A DNA stretch of 64,000 nucleotides from Bacilli bacterium (GTDB lineage Bacteria > Bacillota_I > Bacilli_A > RFN20 > CAG-826). Below, piece by piece: positions 37,560-46,323 of this stretch (its first letter is position 1; every line of letters starts with the position of its first letter). Under the pieces are notes generated by a model, which did not search any database, was not told the DNA's origin, and worked only from the letters and a program-made list of their open reading frames with translations. The DNA lies in NCBI GenBank assembly GCA_017502465.1, contig JAFVUY010000017.1, positions 123,485 to 187,484 of the forward strand, read 5' to 3'. A program made the position numbers and the translations under genes.

Positions 37560-38003
37560 ATGTACAGGGATTTTAGAAACACCTTTATTTTTGGACAACC
37601 TGGCACAGGTAAATCCAAACTCCTTCGTAATTACATCGAAGAAGTTATTTATGACAAAACCGATAATAGCGAAATCGTTTTAATCGCTCACAAAGACCTT
37701 GGCTATCGCTCAAGCAAAATCCGTATGGAAATTACACATAACCACGAAGATGGCATCAAGGAATTATATAACTTATTTAAAGAAAGATTAGAAAAAGGCG
37801 ATTCCAAAAACGAAGCAAGAATTTACGTCTTCTTAGACGGCCTTACCAAAACATTTAGAGTTATTTCTGATGAAGTTAAAGAAATGCTTGGTGAAATGAT
37901 GGAACTTGGACCACACGCGAACTTATATTGTGTCTTCGCAAGCTCAACAAGAGACTTCGACGCAAGAGTTTTAGCAGGTAGCACAGTCATCGAACTTAAA
38001 TAA
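37560..38003 (+). CDS. Orphan small P-loop ATPase, FtsK/HerA-like core
   Basis: 147 residues forming just one nucleotide-binding domain. NTFIFGQPGTGKSKLL is Walker A (GQPGTGKS). RIYVFLDGLT fits Walker B, although the residue after Asp is Gly instead of the catalytic Glu common in FtsK. LYCVFASSTRDFDARVLAG resembles the FtsK line that follows (xxATQRPSxDVITG). There is no transmembrane part, DNA-binding gamma domain or partner gene. Codon use is like that of the highly expressed genes here. Own promoter and terminator. Function unknown. Confidence 0.55.
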   Translation: MYRDFRNTFIFGQPGTGKSKLLRNYIEEVIYDKTDNSEIVLIAHKDLGYRSSKIRMEITHNHEDGIKELYNLFKERLEKGDSKNEARIYVFLDGLTKTFRVISDEVKEMLGEMMELGPHANLYCVFASSTRDFDARVLAGSTVIELK

Positions 38004-38025
38004 GAATTTAATCAATCAAATCTAT

Positions 38026-38051
38026 AAGCGGAAGTAACCTTCCGCTTTTAA
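38026..38051 (+). terminator. Terminator after the P-loop gene
   Basis: AAGCGGAAG-TAAC-CTTCCGCTT, then a short TT tail. Confidence 0.8.
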
Positions 38052-38091
38052 CTTGTTTATTTTAATAAATAAAAGTGTAAAATATTGATGT

Positions 38092-39051
38092 ATGGAAAAA
38101 GAATTATTTGGATTAGTAAATAATAAAGAAGTGTATAGATACACTCTTAAGGGAGATAATATTTCTCTTAAACTTTTAGATTTTGGAGCCACTATTCAAA
38201 GTTTATTTGTTAACGACATCAACATCGTTCAAAGCTTTGAAAAGGCAAACGATTATAACGTTAGAGGTGGCTATGTATGCGGAGTTATTGGAAGAGTCGC
38301 TAATAGGATTGCTAAAGCGAAATTTAATTTAAACGGACATAGTTATCAATTAACAAAAAACGAAGGTGATAATCAACTTCACGGAGGTTTGATAGGTTTC
38401 CATCACAAATTTTATGACGTAGAAGAGATTGAACATGGTTTAAGAATGCGTTGTCTATCAAGCGATGGAGAAGACGGTTTCCCAGGAGAATTAGAATTCG
38501 TTGTGGAATTTAAATTAATTGGAAGAACTTTAGATATTATCTATTCCGCAGTTTCAAACAAAGACACCATTTGGGCACCAACGCATCATTTTTATTTCAA
38601 TATGAATGGTCCGATCGGACATGCGAATTCTAATTATTTAAAAATATACGCTGACTACTACACCCCGGTTGATAAAGAATTAATACCATTAGGCACAAAA
38701 GAAGATGTAAGCGGAACGCCATTTGATTTTAGAAATGGTAAGAGAGTCGATCAAGACAAAACAGAACTTGGTATATATGATCATAATTTTATGCTTAATG
38801 GAGAACATGCAGCGACACTTATTGGAGATATATCTAATTTAAAATTAGAAATATATACAGATATGCCTGCTATTCAGATGTATACAGGCGCAGGTGTAGA
38901 GGAAACCAAATTCGCTAAAGAAATCGCAGATAGAGGTGGTGTGGCGTTAGAGCCACAATTCGCACCTAATGCGATTAATATGGAAGGTTTTGACAAACCA
39001 ATAATAAAAGCGAACGAAAAGAAAACCCATTACATTCGTTTAGAATTTTAA
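38092..39051 (+). CDS. galM: Aldose 1-epimerase (mutarotase)
   Basis: 319 residues. Conserved lines: GATIQSLFV, GVIGRVANRI, NEGDNQLHGG, THHFYFNMNG with the catalytic His, and MYTGAGV and ALEPQFAPNAIN with the catalytic Glu. Interconverts alpha and beta anomers of glucose, galactose or other hexoses, supporting the sugar catabolic genes nearby. A possible -10 (TAAAAT 38078-38083) ends 8 bases before the ATG and no Shine-Dalgarno site is present, so the mRNA may be almost leaderless. Confidence 0.9.
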   Translation: MEKELFGLVNNKEVYRYTLKGDNISLKLLDFGATIQSLFVNDINIVQSFEKANDYNVRGGYVCGVIGRVANRIAKAKFNLNGHSYQLTKNEGDNQLHGGLIGFHHKFYDVEEIEHGLRMRCLSSDGEDGFPGELEFVVEFKLIGRTLDIIYSAVSNKDTIWAPTHHFYFNMNGPIGHANSNYLKIYADYYTPVDKELIPLGTKEDVSGTPFDFRNGKRVDQDKTELGIYDHNFMLNGEHAATLIGDISNLKLEIYTDMPAIQMYTGAGVEETKFAKEIADRGGVALEPQFAPNAINMEGFDKPIIKANEKKTHYIRLEF

Positions 39052-39071
39052 TTTATATTAATAAAATTTAA

Positions 39072-39091
39072 AAAAGCCATTTCTGGCTTTT
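39072..39091. terminator. Bidirectional terminator between galM and the minus-strand kinase-like gene
   Basis: AAAAGCCA-TTTC-TGGCTTTT; A- and T-runs on both sides allow termination in both directions. Confidence 0.75.
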
Positions 39092-39563
39092 AGAAATAAT
39101 TAGTTATTTCAATAACTTCATCATAATATGATTTAGCTTCTTCTGAAGGGGCTTCGAATTTATGATATAAGGCTAATAAGATGTCGTCAGGGACCCAGTG
39201 TTCCTGACTTCTTTCTTTATTGTATTTTATAATTTCTTTAAAATCTTTTTTAATCCAAACAAGAATATGTTTATCATATTCGGGTGAGTTTTTCGCATAG
39301 TTAATTCTAAGACTATTCAAATCACATAAAGCGTCTAAGATTACTGTTACATCATCATTGATGTTCGCATATTCATGGATTCTTTTTTCAAACAACTCCC
39401 AAACTTCTTTTTGTTTAGAAAAATCTTGATATTGACCCGTTAGTTCAAATCTTATTTCGTCACTTGAGATGACATAGGTGTTTGGGTGTGTTTCTAAATA
39501 TTTTTTACACCATGTGGATTTCCCTGAGCCTGGGAACGCACTTAAGACGATTAATGTTTTCAT
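39090..39563 (-). CDS. Small P-loop kinase-like protein
   Basis: 157 residues from the ATG at 39563, which follows AAGGTAGG; a longer reading from TTG 39584 is less likely. AFPGSGKSTW is a Walker A motif at the N-terminus, followed by YVISSDEIR and VTVILDALCDLNSLRINY, as in polynucleotide-kinase/chloramphenicol-phosphotransferase-like (AAA_33) proteins. The substrate is unknown; small nucleosides, sugars or RNA ends are possible. Monocistronic on the minus strand. Confidence 0.7.
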   Translation of the reverse strand: MKTLIVLSAFPGSGKSTWCKKYLETHPNTYVISSDEIRFELTGQYQDFSKQKEVWELFEKRIHEYANINDDVTVILDALCDLNSLRINYAKNSPEYDKHILVWIKKDFKEIIKYNKERSQEHWVPDDILLALYHKFEAPSEEAKSYYDEVIEITNYF

Positions 39564-39754
39564 ATAGCCTACCTTCACTTCCAACCTGTAAAAGTGGTTA
39601 ACTTGTTACACATTAATAACTATACTTGAGAAATGATTATTTTAGAATAGAAAAGTCGTTATTATTTTAGTAAAAATTCATTAACGTAACCTCTATCGAT
39701 TTTGATTTACTAAATACTCTCTGGTTAGGTATAATTTTATAGAGCAAAAATAAT

Positions 39755-40432
39755 ATGAAAACGCATCGCATAGGAAAGCTTGAAAGGAAAATAAATAATT
39801 TCTTCTTGAATGAAGAAGTGGTTAGTAATTTTGAAGATAGAGACATTCTTTCCAAGTTTAATCTTTCTTTTTTTGTTTTGTCTTTTTTCTCCATGATAGG
39901 CGTTATGCCTTCTTTAATGTTTGGTTGGAAATTACCAGACTATACCTTGCTTGTTGTATTTGGGTTTGTCTCTTTTGTTTGTTTATATTTCGTTGTGTCA
40001 TCAATGGAGAGAATAATAAAATTCGATTTTGAATATCACTTTTTTAAGACCAGATTTTGGTCGATCGCTATTTGTTTATTTTGGCTGATTTTTATTGCAA
40101 CATTTAGTGTGATTCTTCCATTATTTGGATATCATATTTTCCATTTTGAAATTGAAACAGAAACTCAAATAGTGACAAAACATCTTTATTTATCGCCTAT
40201 ACCATTAGTTGTCTGGATCGCATTTTTCTTCTTTGAAAATTTTTCTTTTTCAGGAAGGCTCGCTAAACGAGAATTAGAAATTAAATCAAATATTAGAAAC
40301 CCTCATTCAAAGAACCCCTTTTATTTAGATGGGGTAGATAAAGCAATAAGATTATCAGACAATAACAGCCCCTTAATGGTTATTTTTGTTCTTATAGTTG
40401 CTATCGTCCTAACCATCATTTTTTTCGACTAA
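39755..40432 (+). CDS. Membrane protein, paralogue 1 of a flanking pair
   Basis: 225 residues. A 30-residue basic and acidic cytoplasmic-looking N-terminus (IGKLERKINNFFLNEEVVSN) is followed by about five hydrophobic segments (about 34-56, 64-85, 103-126, 147-165, 203-224). It is clearly paralogous to 41459-42133, which also has 225 residues. Shared segments are the N-terminal 30 residues, IGVMPxLMFGW, YHFFKxRFW and VILPLFGYHIF. No known family recognised. TATAAT at 39730-39735 is a likely -10. First gene of a four-gene unit; immunity or processing protein for the next product is one hypothesis. Confidence 0.6.
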   Translation: MKTHRIGKLERKINNFFLNEEVVSNFEDRDILSKFNLSFFVLSFFSMIGVMPSLMFGWKLPDYTLLVVFGFVSFVCLYFVVSSMERIIKFDFEYHFFKTRFWSIAICLFWLIFIATFSVILPLFGYHIFHFEIETETQIVTKHLYLSPIPLVVWIAFFFFENFSFSGRLAKRELEIKSNIRNPHSKNPFYLDGVDKAIRLSDNNSPLMVIFVLIVAIVLTIIFFD

Positions 40433-40485
40433 AAGTACATTGCAATGTTGAAATGGTCGAAGAATTCATATAACATAATAACCAT

Positions 40486-41457
40486 ATGACATTTTTACCA
40501 TTGATACTTACATTCACAACCTGTGTTAACAGTGGGCTACCGGGCGATCCTAGATACAATCTGATAAATTCTATCTCTGAAACTTCTAACCAAATTATAG
40601 AAGAATTTTCTGAATCGCTAGATTTCAGCGATTATTCTTTAACTTTTGAACAATCGGAATCTTTGGTTGTCCAAAAGTTGTTTGAGTTTGCTAAAGATAA
40701 ACAATTATTAGGCGCCTCTGATATTCTTATTGTTAATAGAGCGATTACATTAAGTCCTACGTATTACGAAGTAGACAATATTGATTCTGTATATCTTAAA
40801 GAAGAAGTGGATTTAGACGCGTTTTATTCAAACATAGATACTTGGAGCGATGATTTTTTAGACGATTTGTCCTTGTTATCACAACTGGACGAACCTTCTA
40901 TAGACGGAAGTGTTAGGACGTATATTCCAGAACCAGGCATTGAGGATGATGACAAAGAACTTGAACCGTTTATAATGCCAAGAAGAAGTTACCAAGGTCT
41001 CGACACATCTGTTACTCTTGGTGGTGAAATTGACGGTTATGATTTTTTTGGAATCATTTGCAGTCCTGGCGCTTGTATTTGCGTTTATGATATATTAGCC
41101 GAAATGATAAATCAGGTTGGGGATGACAATTCTTTATTCAACAACGTTCGTAATACATTTGAACAGTTATCTTTAATTGCTCCTGAGTCTATTATGGCAG
41201 CTGCATATACAACAGTAATTGGCTTAATAAGTCAGTTAGTGAATTATATTACAAGTTTAATTGGTTCTATTTTAGAAGTATTGACGAGCAACCCAATCGG
41301 AATGATAATTTTGGCTGCAATTATTATTTTAACAGCAATTGTTGGTTGGGTTCTCAGTGTTATGTCTGCTGCGGGTTTTCTTGGAAAGGGCTGTTATACT
41401 GGATTAAAAATTCGTGGTTTTTTACATTTTGAGCCAGTTACAGGATTTTTTGATTAA
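40486..41457 (+). CDS. Unknown exported or membrane-inserted protein, Cys-containing
   Basis: 323 residues. The N-terminus (MTFLPLILTFTTCVNS) is hydrophobic but lacks the usual positive residues. The middle (about 20-165) is very acidic. LGGEIDGYDFF then leads to a Cys cluster CSPGACIC (Cys192, 197, 199). From about 231 the protein is Ala/Ile/Gly-rich and hydrophobic (IGLISQLVNYITSLIGSIL; IGMIILAAIIILTAIVGWVL), with Cys303 near the end. CATAAT at 40474-40479 ends 6 bases before the ATG, so translation should start at the mRNA 5' end. No family recognised. Sits between two paralogous membrane proteins and before an ABC transporter. Confidence 0.55.
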   Translation: MTFLPLILTFTTCVNSGLPGDPRYNLINSISETSNQIIEEFSESLDFSDYSLTFEQSESLVVQKLFEFAKDKQLLGASDILIVNRAITLSPTYYEVDNIDSVYLKEEVDLDAFYSNIDTWSDDFLDDLSLLSQLDEPSIDGSVRTYIPEPGIEDDDKELEPFIMPRRSYQGLDTSVTLGGEIDGYDFFGIICSPGACICVYDILAEMINQVGDDNSLFNNVRNTFEQLSLIAPESIMAAAYTTVIGLISQLVNYITSLIGSILEVLTSNPIGMIILAAIIILTAIVGWVLSVMSAAGFLGKGCYTGLKIRGFLHFEPVTGFFD

Positions 41458-41458
41458 T

Positions 41459-42133
41459 ATGAAAACATATCGTATAGGAAAGCTTGAAAGGAAATTAAAC
41501 AATTTCTTCTTGAACGAAGAAGTGGTTAGTAATTTTGAAAATGAAAAAACGCTTTTTAAATATACATCATCATTTATAAAACTAGCCTTTTTCTTGACAA
41601 TTGGCGTTATGCCTCCATTAATGTTTGGCTGGGGTATCAATGACAAAGTTGTTATAACGGTGTATCAATGGTTCTATTTTATCTTCTTTTGCGCGGCTAT
41701 TCCGTCAGCGGTTAGGATTATAAATTATGATTTTAGATATCACTTTTTTAAGAAAAGATTTTGGCCAATTTTTATTACTTCTTTTTGGTTTCTTGTTTCC
41801 CTCACTTTTGGGGTGATTCTCCCGTTATTTGGATATCATATTTTTTATATAGAAATCGCAGAAGAAGTTACTTTAGTTACTAAATATTCTTTTTTAGGGA
41901 CTATACCTTTTATCATTTTTCTTGTTTTTTATATTTTTGAGATTTTGTGTTTTTCTCGAAGGTTATCTATTCGTGGATTAGAAGTGCAATTCAACCAAAA
42001 CGGTATACAAGGAAATGATCCTTTTAAAGAAAAACAATTGGAAAAACGCGTTAAAGCCTATAACGCAAAATACATTATTGTAGTAAATGCTATAATCCTA
42101 GTTATAATAATGGCCTTCTCTTTATTTTTTTAG
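41459..42133 (+). CDS. Membrane protein, paralogue 2 of a flanking pair
   Basis: 225 residues from ATG 41459, one base after the stop of the preceding gene and without its own ribosome site, so translation is coupled. The N-terminus (IGKLERKLNNFFLNEEVVSN) is almost identical to that of 39755-40432, and IGVMPPLMFGW and VILPLFGYHIF are also shared, while the hydrophobic segments and C-terminal third have diverged. About five membrane segments. This looks like a gene duplication with the central gene captured between copies. Function unknown. Confidence 0.6.
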   Translation: MKTYRIGKLERKLNNFFLNEEVVSNFENEKTLFKYTSSFIKLAFFLTIGVMPPLMFGWGINDKVVITVYQWFYFIFFCAAIPSAVRIINYDFRYHFFKKRFWPIFITSFWFLVSLTFGVILPLFGYHIFYIEIAEEVTLVTKYSFLGTIPFIIFLVFYIFEILCFSRRLSIRGLEVQFNQNGIQGNDPFKEKQLEKRVKAYNAKYIIVVNAIILVIIMAFSLFF

Positions 42134-42203
42134 TGTTAAAATATAGGGAAATTAGCGTTTTCAAATTGAATATTTGAATAAAAATGCTATTATTAGAGCA
42201 ATT

Positions 42204-44585
42204 ATGAAAATTTCACTTTCTAACATAAACAAATCTTTCTATCTAGGAAGAAAAAAAGAAAAAACAAAAGAAGTTTTAAAAAAGATTGATTATGATTTTT
42301 TTGGTGGGAAAACCTATTTTATATTAGGTCCTAGCGGTAGCGGCAAATCAACACTTTTGTCAATATTAGGCCTATTAGACACCCCAACATCTGGAAAAGT
42401 TCTTTTTGATGATCAAGAAGCCTCTGATGTTCAAACATTTATTGAGGAACATATTTCTTTTGTATTCCAGGAATATAATTTATTTGAAAATTTATCTGTT
42501 TTTGATAATTTATCGATTTACGAAGATGATGTTAATAGATTAAACCAATATTTAATAGATTTTAATTGTGATTTTTCTTTAAACACAAAAGTTAAATATC
42601 TTTCTGGCGGAGAAAAACAAAGATTATCAATTTTAAGAGCCTATTTAAAGGGCGGAGATATATTTCTTCTTGACGAGCCTACCGGAAATTTGGACTCTGA
42701 AAATTCATACAAAATAATGGATATGGTTCAGGCAATGGCGAAAGATAAATTAGTCATTGTTGTTTCTCATGACACGAATCTTGCTTATCAATACGCTGAT
42801 GAGATTTTGATTTTAAAAGATGGAACCATTGATTCTATAAAAGAGAATAAAAAAACCATTAATTTAGATTTTGCCAATAAAGGTAAGGATGCGTTGATAG
42901 AATTATATAACTTAGTTACTACATTCAAACAAATTGAATGCTATGCCTTTGATGAATTGATTCAACTTAATAATCAAAACTATATTTCTGCCTGTGATAA
43001 TCTCTATGAAAAACACAAAAACGAAGTTGTGGAAATAAAGTTAATAAAAAAGGAAAACAAATTATCAGCGGAACCGATAAATAAAAAAGACGGAAAGGCT
43101 AAATTTTTAAATAGATTTTCTTTTAAAAACATTTTAGGTAGAAAAGGAAGAACGATTGCCTCCTTTGTTGTTTTATTTATTTCTTCTACATTGTTATTTT
43201 TGCTTGGAAATTTTGCTTTTTATAATGTAGGAGCCTATCTCCAAGACAATTTGAATCAACTTGGTTACGTTTTCACAGACCTTAATTATGATTACAATCA
43301 TAATACGTTTTATAAGGGGGCCACAATACACACGATTAGTGAAGAATGCGACGGATATTTAGTTAAGATGTCTTCTGGGAAATATGATCCAATTACCCAA
43401 AATCGTTATACTATAGATTTTTATATGACAAATTCTGATAACGTCGAAATTTGTGGTTTGGAATATAAAATTGGCGAAGAATTATATATAAGCGATTCTT
43501 TGTTTAATATAGATATTTATAAAGACACATTTGATTTTGTAAACGGTTTCTCTTTGCCTATTTCATCCACATTAATCAAATTGAACGATACAGTTAAAAA
43601 TAATCCAGAATTTAATAAATATTTCGTTATTACTTCATACGATTATTTCTTTAACAATTACTATTCTTTAATTGACCCATTTTCAACTCTACTACGAATT
43701 GATACTCCGCAAAATTTAATAGAAGGTTCAACACTTAATAAGGTGGTTTCTTATAATAGTGAAGAGATCCTTTTGGGCAGAGGAATAGAAAACATAAATG
43801 AAATTATTATTGAAAAAAGCCTTTATGATAGGTATTTGAATGTAGGGGTTGATTTATTAAATAAGACTACTCAAATTTTAAGTCTTGATCAATTTATTAT
43901 TTCAAACGCTCCTGAATCATATTATGATTTGAGTTTATTATTTAATGAAACTAAAATTGTAGGTGTTATTGAAGACACGCCTTATGATTGTATCCATTTA
44001 GACAAAAATGTTTATCGTCAATTGGTTTCTCAATACGTACGTTTTTCAAATAGAGCAGCTTTATCAATTAGCAATTCTGAAAAATCATTTAATTATTTAT
44101 ACGACCACAATGTGCGTTCTCACAGTGGTCCTAGCTCCACAATTTATTCAATGACGGATGCATATGTCACACAAGCGAAGACTTTAATAGTTATTTTAAT
44201 TGTTGTCTTTTTAACAATTTCTAGTATTGTCTTATCGATTTGGATTACAAATGTTCTAAAAGATAGATATAGAGAAATCGCGATTATGAAGTGTATGGGA
44301 TTTAAGCAAAAAAGTATATATTTTTCATTTTTAAAAATGATTTTATGTGTCTCAGTAGCGTCATTAATAAGTGGCTTGATCGCAGGCGTTATTTTCACAA
44401 ACCTACTTAACACCGGAATAATATCCTTATACCCCAAAACGGTTTTATATATCTTTAGAATGGAAGGACTTTCATTCCTTATACCTATTTTATTCTCAGC
44501 TTTGTTCCCTTTATTGATATCTTTAGTGTTTAATAAGAAAATAATTTCTATTGAACCTTATCACGCATTAAAAGAATTCAAATAG
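42204..44585 (+). CDS. MacB-like ABC transporter, ATPase fused to FtsX-type permease
   Basis: 793 residues from ATG 42204. TTGAAT (42166-42171), 16 bases and TATTAT (42188-42193) form its promoter, close to the start. ATPase: Walker A GPSGSGKST (42-50), LSGGEKQR signature, IFLLDEPTGNLD Walker B, VVSHD. After a linker there is one transmembrane helix (ASFVVLFISSTLLFLLGNF), a large extracytoplasmic domain of about 290 residues, then three helices with the FtsX-type line REIAIMKCMGFKQKSI. Such four-helix transporters act as mechanotransducers or export/resist peptides. Gene order suggests it serves the cassette upstream, and the XRE regulator opposite may control it. Confidence 0.85.
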   Translation: MKISLSNINKSFYLGRKKEKTKEVLKKIDYDFFGGKTYFILGPSGSGKSTLLSILGLLDTPTSGKVLFDDQEASDVQTFIEEHISFVFQEYNLFENLSVFDNLSIYEDDVNRLNQYLIDFNCDFSLNTKVKYLSGGEKQRLSILRAYLKGGDIFLLDEPTGNLDSENSYKIMDMVQAMAKDKLVIVVSHDTNLAYQYADEILILKDGTIDSIKENKKTINLDFANKGKDALIELYNLVTTFKQIECYAFDELIQLNNQNYISACDNLYEKHKNEVVEIKLIKKENKLSAEPINKKDGKAKFLNRFSFKNILGRKGRTIASFVVLFISSTLLFLLGNFAFYNVGAYLQDNLNQLGYVFTDLNYDYNHNTFYKGATIHTISEECDGYLVKMSSGKYDPITQNRYTIDFYMTNSDNVEICGLEYKIGEELYISDSLFNIDIYKDTFDFVNGFSLPISSTLIKLNDTVKNNPEFNKYFVITSYDYFFNNYYSLIDPFSTLLRIDTPQNLIEGSTLNKVVSYNSEEILLGRGIENINEIIIEKSLYDRYLNVGVDLLNKTTQILSLDQFIISNAPESYYDLSLLFNETKIVGVIEDTPYDCIHLDKNVYRQLVSQYVRFSNRAALSISNSEKSFNYLYDHNVRSHSGPSSTIYSMTDAYVTQAKTLIVILIVVFLTISSIVLSIWITNVLKDRYREIAIMKCMGFKQKSIYFSFLKMILCVSVASLISGLIAGVIFTNLLNTGIISLYPKTVLYIFRMEGLSFLIPILFSALFPLLISLVFNKKIISIEPYHALKEFK

Positions 44586-44591
44586 AATAGA

Positions 44592-44620
44592 AAAAGATAA
44601 CCAGAATGGCTATCTTTTTT
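44592..44620. terminator. Terminator between the ABC transporter and the XRE gene
   Basis: AAAAGATA and TATCTTTT flank CC-AGAAT-GG with one mismatched pair, followed by T-rich sequence; positioned to serve both convergent genes. Confidence 0.7.
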
Positions 44621-45203
44621 TCTTAATTTTAGAGAAGAGGAGAATTGATACTTGAATCGGCAACCCGATTAAATATATTCCCCAAATATTCATTTTTGAA
44701 TACATTAAGAAAGTTAAAAATAAAGAAGTTAATATGGTCCAAAGAAGGATACTAATTAAAACATAGGTAAAAGCTTTTTTGCCCCAAATAGAATTAAAGA
44801 TCACCGCTAATAAGAAGGTCGCTGGAGTGGCATATATAAATAGCATCCAAGGATGAGTAGAAGTCTTATATATGAATGTAGTAAAAACAAAACAAACAAC
44901 CGCGACAATCCAAATCGTAGATATTCCAAGAAGAGAAATTATTAAACGTGAATATCTTCTTTCTTTTGTCGTAAAGTGTTTTTCTGGTTGAAAATTTTCG
45001 CTCAAAATATCATCAACGGTAACATTATAAAAATCCGCGAGTGTTTTAAGGATTTCTACGCTTGGAGTGGTTTCTCCTGTTTCCCATTTAGACACTGATT
45101 TATCACTATAATTAACATGATTTGCGAGTTCCGCTTGAGTTAATTTGTTATGTTTTCTTAACTTGATTAAATTTTTAGAAATAGTAAATTTTAGTTCTTC
45201 CAT
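44610..45203 (-). CDS. Membrane-linked XRE-type transcriptional regulator
   Basis: 197 residues. Residues about 8-62 form a Cro/CI helix-turn-helix (ISKNLIKLRKHNKLTQAELA; SDKSVSKWETGETTPSVEIL). The C-terminal half contains about four hydrophobic helices, ending KIKKKR. HTH-plus-membrane regulators of this kind sit next to ABC-type peptide or drug transporters in Firmicutes. On its own strand TAAAAT ends 6 bases before ATG, giving a leaderless arrangement. A set of AATTCTCG half-sites upstream is its likely operator. Confidence 0.8.
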   Translation of the reverse strand: MEELKFTISKNLIKLRKHNKLTQAELANHVNYSDKSVSKWETGETTPSVEILKTLADFYNVTVDDILSENFQPEKHFTTKERRYSRLIISLLGISTIWIVAVVCFVFTTFIYKTSTHPWMLFIYATPATFLLAVIFNSIWGKKAFTYVLISILLWTILTSLFLTFLMYSKMNIWGIYLIGLPIQVSILLFSKIKKKR

Positions 45204-45250
45204 GGGATTATTTTACCTTTTTTAATCAAAAATGTATAGTTTTTTAACCA

Positions 45251-45288
45251 TTCTCGAAATGCGAGAATTGCCTATTCTTAAATTCTCG
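45251..45288. promoter_or_regulatory. AATTCTCG half-site cluster, candidate XRE operator
   Basis: TTCTCG-AAATG-CGAGAA (45251-45267) is an inverted repeat and AATTCTCG recurs at 45281-45288, so three half-sites lie in 38 bases between the divergent XRE and GT8 genes. Confidence 0.5.
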
Positions 45289-45363
45289 TAAGTTGAATTT
45301 ATGATTAGATAGTATTTTTTTAAAAAAGTGTTAATGTAATAATCACCTAATGGAGGTAGGCTT

Positions 45364-46323
45364 ATGAAAAAGAAAAATCCAATCAACATCTTCTTCGCTT
45401 GTGATAAAAATTATATCCCTCATTTAACAGTTGCTCTTACATCTATAATGAAAAACGCTAACAAAGAGCACCCATATCGTTTTTATGTTTTAGAAGTTGG
45501 TTTAGATTTAGATTATAAAAAGCAATTAGAAGAATGCTTAATTGGAGATTCTACCATCGAATTTATCGATGTTGAAAAGTCTATGCGCTCCTTGAAAGGA
45601 AAAATTACTCTTAGAGATTATTATACCTCCGCGACCTACTATCGTTTATTTATCCCTATTTTATTCCCAGATTTAGATAAAGTTTTATATCTCGATAGTG
45701 ATATTGTTGTCTTAGATGATATTTCAAAACTTTACAATGTTAATCTTGGCAATAATTTAGTAGGTGCATGCAGAGATGAAGTACTCTCATTTAATGCTGC
45801 ATTTAGACAATATGCAGATATCACAGTTGGGGTTCACCATATGAAATACTTTAACGCTGGTATTTTACTTATGAACCTTGATCAATTTAGGAAACAAAAT
45901 ATCTTTGAAAAATTTATTCAATTAATGAGGGAAAGAAAATTCCCTGTTGCGCAGGACCAAGATTATTTAAATGTCTTATGTGCTAATCAAGTAAAAAGAC
46001 TCCCACTCGCATGGAATAAGACACCAGTAAAGCAAACATATTTTAATGATAAATGTGTTAAGATTGCTCATTTTAAGATGGCGCATAAGCCATGGCATTA
46101 TAAGGGTGTTTTATATGAAGAATATTTCTGGAAATATGCGAAGATGACACCTTATTACCGTTATTTTAAAGAATGTTTAGCGAAATATTCCGAAGAAGAT
46201 ATAAGACGTGATCGTGAAATGGGAGAAAACCTATACAATTTAGTTTTAAAAGAAAATAAAGCAGCGATTAATCGCTTAAAGAAAGAAAAGATTTATGTCC
46301 AACCAAAGGCTCGCTATTGCTAA
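45364..46323 (+). CDS. Glycosyltransferase family 8
   Basis: 319 residues. NIFFACDKNYIPHLTVALTS begins the GT-A fold, LYLDSDIVV holds the metal-binding DxD (111-113), and YFNAGILLMNLDQF and QDQDYLN are typical GT8 motifs. GT8 enzymes transfer glucose or galactose from a UDP-sugar to lipid or polysaccharide acceptors. The next two genes encode acyltransferase-like proteins, so the acceptor may be a glycolipid or a wall polymer. GGAGGTAGG precedes the ATG. The end overlaps the next gene by 29 bases. Confidence 0.88.
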   Translation: MKKKNPINIFFACDKNYIPHLTVALTSIMKNANKEHPYRFYVLEVGLDLDYKKQLEECLIGDSTIEFIDVEKSMRSLKGKITLRDYYTSATYYRLFIPILFPDLDKVLYLDSDIVVLDDISKLYNVNLGNNLVGACRDEVLSFNAAFRQYADITVGVHHMKYFNAGILLMNLDQFRKQNIFEKFIQLMRERKFPVAQDQDYLNVLCANQVKRLPLAWNKTPVKQTYFNDKCVKIAHFKMAHKPWHYKGVLYEEYFWKYAKMTPYYRYFKECLAKYSEEDIRRDREMGENLYNLVLKENKAAINRLKKEKIYVQPKARYC

